A stretch of DNA of 64,000 bases, taken from NCBI RefSeq assembly GCF_041956535.1, contig NW_027192222.1, positions 62,001 to 126,000 of the forward strand, written 5' to 3'. Each line of letters begins with the position of its first letter. Position 1 is the first letter of the stretch. This document shows positions 54,029-64,000 of this stretch, in pieces. Both the position numbers and the translations under genes were made by a program. The notes below the pieces were generated by a model. The model made no database searches and was not told the origin of the DNA. It saw only the letters and a program-made list of their open reading frames with translations. The DNA comes from Calcarisporiella thermophila CBS 279.70. Its lineage: Eukaryota > Calcarisporiellomycota.

Positions 54029-56903
54029 ATGAACTTCAACACTTTGTCACAAATTAATATTACGAGGCATCCCATTTCTGAAAAATGTCCATACGTGGAT
54101 ATTGGAACTGAGCGGTATAAACTATGGAAGGATATAGTTGACTCTGTAGTACGTCCAGTAGAGCAGAATAAGAAGGTATGGTCGACCCTTTAGTTCGTAA
54201 TAGGATCAAGGGTTTCCGCCTCCATATTTCATAGTAATATTTTTTTTTTCATACCTCCCTGACTCAATGCATTGCGCTTAGGATGTGGTAGCCAATGTTT
54301 TTTGCGTCGAATATATCCGACACGAATCATTAGTGGATTACCCAGAAGCCCTCAAAAAGTTGGATGAAGTCGTCTGGGTAGAAGCCAAGAAAATTAAAAT
54401 CGTTGCACTGTGCGGTGAAGAAGGAGCTGGGAAATTGCAGGTGGCCCTAGAATTCTGCCACCGTGTAAAAGACGATTTTAAATATATATTTTGGATGGAA
54501 GCATCCACGGAAACGGTCTTGCTGAATAGTTTCAGAAACGCCGCAAAGTCGATTGGACTTTTGCACCCTTCCTCGGATCTCAAGACTGTAGTGCTTCGGG
54601 TGAGACTATGGATGCAGAAAAATGCAGGATGGTTGCTTATATTCAACGATACTGACGACTTTACCCTTGGTAAAAGCTCCAATACTTACCTGCAAGACAA
54701 CTACTTCCCCAAAGAAGGGCAAGGAGTCATACTGTTAACCACACGACAGGGCAATCTAGGAGAGAACATCATATCCATTGGGTTAGATGATTTGGGAAAT
54801 CAGATGAATGATGCTGCTGCACTAGAATTACTACTCAGGAAGAAAGTGGGCGTCTCCGACAATCCTGAAGCACTATGCCTCGTAAGAGAGCTAGAGCATC
54901 TTCCCCTGGCACTCGACATTGTCGGGGGATATATGAAGGAATATGAAATTCCTCTTGAAGAATTCCTTACACTTCGTAGGGAAGGTGTGGAAGGCCTGTG
55001 CAAATTTAACCATTTGTTCTCCAACGAGCTCCACGAGATAACCAAAACCTCATTTGGGAAATTGATCTTATTTATATGGAGGGACATGCTGAATCGCCTT
55101 CGAAACGAATGTAGCTTCAGCAGTCTGATTACAGTGAAAACCATTCAATTTATCGCATTACTCTATCCGGAAAGAATACTATTGAGCTTATTCAAAAGCC
55201 AGGCCAGAACTCTTTTTGGAGAAGCTTGTAAACAATACTCAAGGATAGACAAATTTACAATTGATAGTTACTTAGAAGTTGCTATCGACAAACTCCAAAG
55301 ACTCTCCTTTATTCGACCATTAATATTGGATTATATCCCGGAATTTTATTCGGGAAGAGCACTATGCATTCAACGACTAGTTCAAAAAGCGGTTCTTTTT
55401 AGTATGAGCTTAGAGGAGAAACTTCAACGATGTGAAAAGCTAGTCACTGCTTTGAAAGAAGAAGCTCGTATATGTGCTGATTCAGCTGAGGGAAATAATC
55501 GCGAGCTTATTGAATTGTATATTCCACATATTCAGCATTTGGCACAGCAATTCGATAAATGTATGCAAGTAGAGAAGCACAGAGAAGGCAAGAGACAAAG
55601 CTGCTCGGTCGAGATATCTTCATTGCTTTCGCCCGCAGTGATCTCCCTTTCGAGAAGAAGACAATTCGAGGAAGCTGAGGAACTCGCTAAACTTGCTCTA
55701 TTGAGTTCAAGCATCGCCAACGGTGCTGAGCATCGGGTTACGGCGAAGGCTGAGAACGATCTCTTATTGATGTTTTCAATGAAAAGGGATTTCGATACTG
55801 CAAGATCCCATGGAGAAGAAGCATTTAAGATTCGTAAATCACTTCTTGGCCTTAATGACAAACAAACTCTTTTTTCCATTCACTATCTGGCACTAATTTA
55901 CACCCAGCTTGGCGAGATCAATGAAGCAGCGAGAATTTACAGGGAGGCTGCTAAAGCACTCGATTTCACAGCTATAGAAGCGCTGGGTTTTACTTTCGAT
56001 CATCTTCTATCTCATAAAGAGGTGGACGGTTGGTTGCAACGATGGCGGAGAGAAAAGTCGAAAAACGGGGCTAAGATCAAATATGACAAGTTGAACCTAT
56101 CACCTCTTCACCAAGCCATTCAGGATAACGACTTCCATATTATAAAGAGTTTCGCAGACTATTTTAAACCCTTCGCAAATGCATGCGATAATGATGGCCT
56201 TACGCCAATTCATTACGCATCAATTGCGGGGCAGGTTAGGATTGCTAGATTCATTATAGATTTAGGTGGGAATGCAGAAGTATTTGACAAATTTATGGGG
56301 ACACCTCTGCATTTGGCAGCGATGCAAGGCCATGATGAGATTGTGGAGTTTTGGGTGAGGAACAAAGCCGATGTGAATGCTAGGAACAAGGACGGATATA
56401 CTCCATTGCATTGCGCTGCAAAATGTGGCCATATCCAGGCTGCAAAGAGGCTGGTGGGGAATAATGCAGATGTGAATGCAAGAAATGATGGTGGATGGAC
56501 CCCGTAACACTTTGCTGCAACGTCTGAGTCTGATGAATTGGTGAAATTACTTGTAGAAAATGGTGCAGAAGTGGATGCAAAGCACTTTGAAGACAAAACA
56601 CCGCTACACTATGCAGCGTCATTAAAAAATATTCAATCGGCGAAAGTGTTAGTGGAAAATGGTGCTGATATAAATACGCAAGACGAAAGCGGATGGACGC
56701 CATTGCATTATGCTGCAGCGAATGGAATTGCCGAAATGGTTTATCTGCTTTTGAGGAAAGGAGCAAATTTGAATATTGAGGATGATGTAGGGTATAGGCC
56801 GCAGGAAATCGCGGAGACGCGAGGAAAATGGATGGTAGGAATAATGTGCAAATATTACTTAAACTATGGTGAACTCGTTGAACCACCTTACCCCAGCAGC
56901 TGA
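54029..56903 (+). CDS. NB-ARC/TPR-like/ankyrin (NLR-like) protein, copy B, motif-degenerate with premature stop
   Basis: Exon 1 54029-54175, intron with GTATGG donor and TTAG acceptor, exon 2 from 54282. The frame runs to a TAA at 56505-56507 (790 aa); the same frame then continues as ankyrin repeats to 56903, so one nonsense codon (TTG to TAA relative to copy A) removes about 130 residues. Domain order: N-terminal segment, NB-ARC (VALCGEEGAGKLQVALEF; WLLIFNDTDDF; LLTTRQGNLG; LEHLPLALDIVGGY), helical/TPR-like region (ARIYREAAKALDF), ankyrin repeats (DGYTPLHCAAKCGHIQAAKRL). The Walker A Ser/Thr after GK is Leu and the Walker B Asp in LLIFDN is Asn (LLIFND). Nucleotide hydrolysis is therefore doubtful even if the protein is made. 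Fungal NLRs are non-self-recognition receptors; ligand unknown. Confidence 0.8.
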
Positions 56904-59322
56904 GAAGATTAAGCTGTCCTACTTACCTCTTTTATAATCGAGCGCCCTTTACAAAATTTTTCCGGAATGAAAACGAGATATTCGCATGTGTCCAAGTAAT
57001 GTAAAACGTTCGAAACGATTTTTACGATTTCTAATTCATAGTAGCTTTTCTACAAGTACTATTAAATGCGCGATGTTATCGACGAGCCATCTAAAAACAA
57101 TAGTAAACCTTACTTTCTGTGTAGGAATATATATAGAAATTGCCTTATTGATTCGATGGCGATATAATATTATTTGAAATTCACTACAATTTTTCAAGGC
57201 AAATACATGGTCTAGATTTTGTTCACCTCAAAGGTTGCATTTACCTAGAGTAGCATTCCGACGTGTTTTTCCATGAACGATTTGATGTCAATACTAGCAT
57301 CATCATAAAATCCACCTAATTATATTTAATATAGTAATATAAACTAATATATATTTTTATTTTTCTTGGAATAGAATGAAATATGTTTGTGTCAAGGCAG
57401 TAATTGTAAATCTTTTGAATTCCATTTAGGCTTGGCTATTTTTTTATGAAAGAGATCTTGCTCTAAGGTTTCTTATTTAATCTCGGAACTCGATGGTCTC
57501 TTGAGAGTTTACAAGAGGAAGCCATTCATTTGGAGCATTTTTAATATGAAAGAACTTAAAATCTCGGCATCGGAATGACCGGAAACAATACTACCAGTGT
57601 TATAAGCAATTTGGAAATGGGTTCTCCAAGCCAACTGAATTTGGTTGCAAATGCTGTTTGTGACGTCATTCTCAAGCAATTTTCATTTTCACCTACATCA
57701 CGAAATTCTCTACTACATCAATACTGTACGGGGGATCAGAGGGCTTCTCGACTGGATTATTTTGATAATTTTTCGCTATAACCACTATAATCCTAATAAA
57801 GCCAGATCTCATTCTGATAAAAATAATTCACTCAATTTCGACACGCAATAAAGCTATACTGTCAGCTTAGATATATGTACTTGCGCCTTATCTGCTCTAA
57901 ATCAATACATTTCAATGAAAAAGGACAAGGAAGCGATATTGCATAATACGTAGTAGGATATAGCAGGAGGTCGCAAATAGACGCCAGCTGCAAACGGAAA
58001 TTGACTTCATATCCATATTTGGCATCCCAAAGAATTTGCCGTAGAAATCACAGATTCAAAGTAACGCTAAATTATTTTCTGGAGTTTGCCCAGGTCTCAA
58101 AAAAATTATTCAGGTGATTTTTGATCGGTAGGTTTCGACAGCCAACACCACGAAGATCCGTTCGGGAAATATCCGATTAGAGCAGAGCGCTATACGCCTT
58201 GTAAACCTCAGAGGCGATGATGGTAAAGCATCGTATTTTGAAGCCTGACAAAGATATTGGTATGGAATTCAAAGCACTAGGCCAAAGAGACTTAGCAGCA
58301 ATATGGTTCTTGTGGTTTTCTTTCTTCCTCAGAAGCCAAGTTACCCGTCAACTTGAAAAAGGATATCGAAACGAACAGGGGTGAATAAAATTGGAAAGGG
58401 AAAAATTCGATTCACGGGAAAAAAAATGTACATACAAATTAGGCCTATAAGACTGCTCGTTCTAGCGCCAGTTTCTATACTGGCGTCGGGCGAGGCTACG
58501 GAATAAGTCGCCTGGATAACTTGCAATGCTGTGCCAAGTCTATACCCTGACAGTATATAAACAGTGAAACCACTTTTTCGGGCAAAGGAGCAACACTTGA
58601 AATTTGGCTCGAAAAGGTTCTTTCATCCGGTGAATCCAGGTCTGAGCTTGGCCTATTTTTTGTGCGACGCGAAAATGACGCGTAAGCAACTAAACATAAG
58701 TGAGCAGTTATCTAAATGCAGTGCATCATCGCGGAAAAAAACTAGTGAGGACGTGAGGAGGAAGGATTGTATAGAGGTCGGGTTTTCGCTTAAAGGACGA
58801 GTTCGTCCTCTTCATTGTGGTTGAGAGTTGTGCTATCAACTTAATTGCCTTATTTTTCATATCGAACCCTCCTGTGAAGGCACACCTTCAGCGAAATCAG
58901 ATTACCGATCCACTTCCGACAGAGAAAAATGCGCCGTCTTTTTAAAGTCCCCTGGTAGAATATTTACACTCGAGCTGAATCTCGGATCTGCTCGCACAGA
59001 TTCTCTTGCGCCCTGCTCAGACACGGTCCGATAACCTATCCTATGTCTCTACTCTACATGTCTAGTCGATGAATACGCAGTTTGTTAGATAAACTTATCA
59101 ATATTTAAATGAGCTCGTCCCGTATTTTTTTCTTTAGAAATTACAATCTTTTTGCCAATATCGCAATTTTTGTGTCGGAACTCTCCATCACACTAAGGTA
59201 AAGAGTGTTAAGATAATTTCTGGATAGAGCTACTGAGTGCCCTAACCTACATATCCGCACACATGCGCTGTATCTAGTCCAGAATTTAATTGCAGTCAGC
59301 TTTTCGATTTACACCGGTGATC
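56904..59322. other. 2.4-kb gene-poor region
   Basis: 56904-57640 is the downstream block of duplication unit 2. From 57640 to 59322 no gene was recognised; short frames (for example 58564-58824, 58828-59034) have no family features. No tRNA, LTR or satellite seen. Confidence 0.45.
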
Positions 59323-59562
59323 ATGAAAATTTCACGCTATATTTTGGCTCTGGGATGTACTCTATCCCTTGCTAGTGGTATCATGGCACAGTGGACCTCT
59401 ACCTGCAGAACAATCACAACCAACACATATATTAGTACCTGCCCTACTCCATCCACTCTAATTGCGACCATTTGCACGCGCACGTCCACCATTATACAAA
59501 CCTGGACAAATGGTGCACAAGTGATCTACACTCCGGGAGGATGCACGCCAACCCTTAAGTGA
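59323..59562 (+). CDS. Small secreted Thr/Cys-rich protein
   Basis: 79 aa from the ATG at 59323. Residues 1-22 form a clear signal peptide (MKISRYILALGCTLSLASGIMA). The mature part is about 57 aa, very rich in Thr, Ser and Ile, with four Cys at 28, 40, 51 and 74, enough for two disulfides. It ends TPGGCTPTLK. No family was recognised. Size, secretion signal, Cys spacing and isolation in a gene-poor AT-rich region fit an effector-like or cell-wall-associated small secreted protein, but this is inference. The choice of this ATG is decided by the signal peptide. Confidence 0.6.
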   Translation: MKISRYILALGCTLSLASGIMAQWTSTCRTITTNTYISTCPTPSTLIATICTRTSTIIQTWTNGAQVIYTPGGCTPTLK

Positions 59563-60364
59563 TATATTTAGACATGTCTGTATTGCTTGCGATGTACTGT
59601 ATCCCTTGAAATAATGGGAAGCTTTAGCCCCTCTGCTTTTATAAAGTCCAGTTTTTTTATTTCTGTGTAAACAATTAATATCGAGGTTTGATCCTCTCTC
59701 GATATAGCCATCATCTGCTATGACTATTCTTTCCAAACCTTGGGTTATCTACAAAAGCTTCTCCGTGGACTAATGTTTAAATGCACTTAAAAATCAAAAT
59801 TGAACACTACGGCAGTTAATGTAGTTTTTGAAACTTTACTATGTACCTCAAAACGAACGAATGGTAGATGTTAAGGGTATTTTCTAGCTTGCAATTAACT
59901 TCGGCTTATATTGCCCCTTGGAAATTGGCTTACTTTTTAGCAAACTTACATTGTTAAAATTCCCATGCTGTCCATTGAGGGTCATCGAAATTTGGTTGTT
60001 CAGTTGTTGCTAGACTCCAAGTATACAGCGAAATCAAAAGGGAGTGAATAACGGGGGACGGAGGGTCGCTTGTTCCAGGAGCTTGGCTATCTAGTCACGC
60101 GACCACTGGTGCGGTTACTTCGCTGAATCTTATAATGAGATTTATATCGAACCTCTATGTCCGCATTCAATTCCGTCTTATTAACGAATATGGTCGTTTT
60201 CCCCAGTTGAACTTGTGATTCGTAACTTTTAATTGAAGCCTATGTGACTGTGAATCGCTTCCACTTAGGCATGAATGGGAATTAAATTGCCAAGACTCCT
60301 ATTTTGCGTTTCTTTTTCTTATATCCCTTCAACCACTGGTGAGTCTACATTTTGGATATTCGTC
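59563..60364. promoter_or_regulatory. Upstream region of PRP43
   Basis: About 0.8 kb. Mixed to AT-rich; GC rises near 60050-60120. An in-frame upstream extension of the helicase exists (from about 60275) but lacks family similarity, so the start at 60365 is preferred. Confidence 0.4.
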
Positions 60365-62907
<2,543 letters not shown>

Positions 62908-63327
62908 CGGTTGTTGAACATGGAGTGGCCTAATTGAGTAGCTTCTTTGCTGTGTTGTTTACACAGGTCTATTTCATTTGGTCGGGGATCCTAGCACACA
63001 ATTTGTTTTTATTGTTCGATTGAATACCGGCGCACATAGGAATTACAGGCATGCAGCCCACGAACCGCGAAAGCCATGCACGTGTGCACTGGTGTCTAGC
63101 GTGTTTTTGGTCGGTTTTGGGCCGCCGTGGGTGGATGCATCTTTATTTTTCGTGGCACCCGTTGATTTCAGGATTATTTAGGAAAACCTTGTTACTGTAA
63201 ATTACAAGACCCGAAAACTAGGGGAAACAACAAAATAACCCATTTCAAGCCACAAAAGTTAATATCGGACCGTATTCTTTGGTATTAAAATATTGAGTTT
63301 ATTCGTTGGGAAGTCGATAAGAACACA
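62908..63327. other. Intergenic between PRP43 and the phosducin-like gene
   Basis: 420 bp: PRP43 3' UTR and promoter of the next gene. No further feature recognised. Confidence 0.5.
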
Positions 63328-64000
63328 ATGGATGATGCATTATTGGCCAAACTCAATAATGCCCATTTGGACGACAATGACGATATCCGCGACGAATCAG
63401 GTTCCGATGTCTCGGATAATGAGCTAGATGAGGACTCGACCCAGCCCGTGGGCAGTGTCGATGAAGTTAGTTGAATATCCCATATCTCCATTTGTTGCGA
63501 TGACTGATTGATTATTCTCGCTCGGTTAATCCAGCCGTTCCCCTTAGACTCTGGGCGCCACAACACCGGCCCGAAAGGCGTGCTTGCCGATCATGCCCAG
63601 CATCAGCGCCAGGCTCGGGCCGCCCGGAAGCAGGCCCTCAACGAGCACAATGCTCGAGCTCTAACTCATGCCCTCACCACCACCACTTACCTCGAGGACG
63701 AGGCAGCCGCCAGGCAGGAAAATGGGGATGACCGAGAGCTTATTATCGAAGGGCTGGATGAGGAGCAGGCAGCCCTCGAGCGGTATCGCAGGAGCCGAAT
63801 GGAGGAGATGCGAAAGAAGGTGCGGCGATTTGGAAGTTTGCGCCAAATCCGATCGGATCAGTATGTGGAGTCTGTGGATGCAGAGGATGCCGAGGTCTCG
63901 GTGGTGGTGCATATATTCGATAATGTGGGTACTTCATGACGGTGGATGAAGTCTTGATTATTAACCGCTTCTTGTTTCTCTCGAAACTACAGATGATACC
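63328..64000 (+). CDS. Phosducin-like protein 1 (PhLP1/Plp1), 3' end beyond window
   Basis: Exons 63328-63465, 63535-63924 and from 63993 onward (cut by the window edge). The start (MDDALLAKLNNAH) is acidic. Phosducin-like landmarks: HNTGPKGVLADH, ERYRRSRMEEMRKKVRRFGSLRQI, then the thioredoxin-like part beginning QYVESVDAEDAEVSVVVHIFDN and MIP in exon 3. PhLP1 works with the CCT chaperonin to fold G-beta subunits and thus assemble G-beta-gamma. The SGRHNTGPKG motif lies in the G-beta-binding helix region. The exon 3 acceptor (ACAG before 63993) is canonical. About 176 residues are visible. Confidence 0.87.

Larger units (their letters stand above)
48365..57640. repeat. Head-to-tail segmental duplication, two units of ~4.9 and ~4.4 kb
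   Basis: Unit 1 (about 48365-53247) and unit 2 (about 53250-57640) run in the same order and orientation: THG1 exon 3/intron/exon 2 sequence, AT-rich spacer, NLR-like gene, then a shared downstream block. Matching landmarks: 48363-48600 against 53250-53480; the NLR genes from 49606 and 54029; the downstream block 52560-53240 against 56980-57640 (for example CGATTTTTACGAT, AAAATCT/TGGG/CATTG, CAAGCAATT). Unit 1 carries the full THG1 gene across its left border. The junction near 53247 reads TGAA before ATTTTnCTAGATC, with a few bases of possible microhomology. Divergence by substitutions and small indels throughout indicates the duplication is not recent. Confidence 0.85.

Noticed and set aside
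58564-58824. Open frame of 86 codons in the gene-poor right part
   Set aside because: No family, signal or coding bias; flanked by similar short frames in other phases.
60275-60364. Upstream N-terminal extension of the PRP43 frame
   Set aside because: The extra residues show no similarity to DHX15/Prp43 N termini, and a better-placed ATG follows.

Overview
The window is nuclear DNA of a filamentous fungus, most likely from an early-diverging lineage (Mucoromycota or Zoopagomycota sensu lato; the phylum is my inference). The support is short GT-AG introns of about 50-110 nt with TAAC/TACTAAC-like branch points, fungal-type families (FLC/TRP channel, fungal-type MIC19, Pcs1/Csm1, a fungal_trans regulator) and metazoan-like RNA-processing genes (NUDT21, ZNF830). 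Most genes below were assembled by hand from exons, checking splice sites, reading phase and similarity to known families; no database search was run.

Layout. 0-2.2 kb: divergent pair NUDT21 (CFIm25, runs off the left edge, with an 11-nt microexon) and ZNF830. 2.7-6.0 kb: tandem MFS transporters. 6.5-8.0 kb: GT49-like glycosyltransferase. 8-12.9 kb: gene-poor, with one secreted orphan. 12.9-14.1 kb: pyruvate/branched-chain dehydrogenase kinase-like protein with an altered N-box. 14.4-26.3 kb: dense housekeeping block: SF3B2, CSM1/PCS1, B-type cyclin, MSS1/MnmE, MIC19, ADCK2-like ABC1 kinase. 26.3-33.6 kb: AT-rich accessory island with a Crinkler/CR-like NTPase-nuclease relic joined to a deleted Ty3/gypsy element, a 125-bp tandem repeat, a retroposon ORF1 relic and tRNA-Val(AAC). 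33.6-37.3 kb: subtilase and a fungal_trans-domain protein. 38.1-47.7 kb: dephospho-CoA kinase, cPLA2-like lipase, FLC/TRP channel, glycerol kinase and, convergent with it, a six-exon THG1 gene. 48.4-57.6 kb: head-to-tail duplication of about 4.4-4.9 kb carrying an NB-ARC/TPR-like/ankyrin (NLR-like) gene plus a THG1 fragment; one NLR copy is heavily broken and the other has degenerate nucleotide-binding motifs and a premature stop. 57.6-60.3 kb: gene-poor, one small secreted Cys/Thr-rich protein. 60.3-64 kb: PRP43/DHX15 helicase and a phosducin-like gene cut by the right edge.

Themes. Several genes serve RNA metabolism (NUDT21, ZNF830, SF3B2, PRP43, THG1, MSS1) or mitochondria (MSS1, MIC19, the PDK-like protein, the ABC1 kinase, possibly the dephospho-CoA kinase). 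Head-to-head pairs with short shared promoters are common: NUDT21/ZNF830, SF3B2/CSM1, MSS1/MIC19, cPLA2/TRP. The accessory islands hold the sequences most worth follow-up: the retroelement-CR junction, the decayed NLR pair with its THG1 passenger, and the subtilase and small secreted protein.
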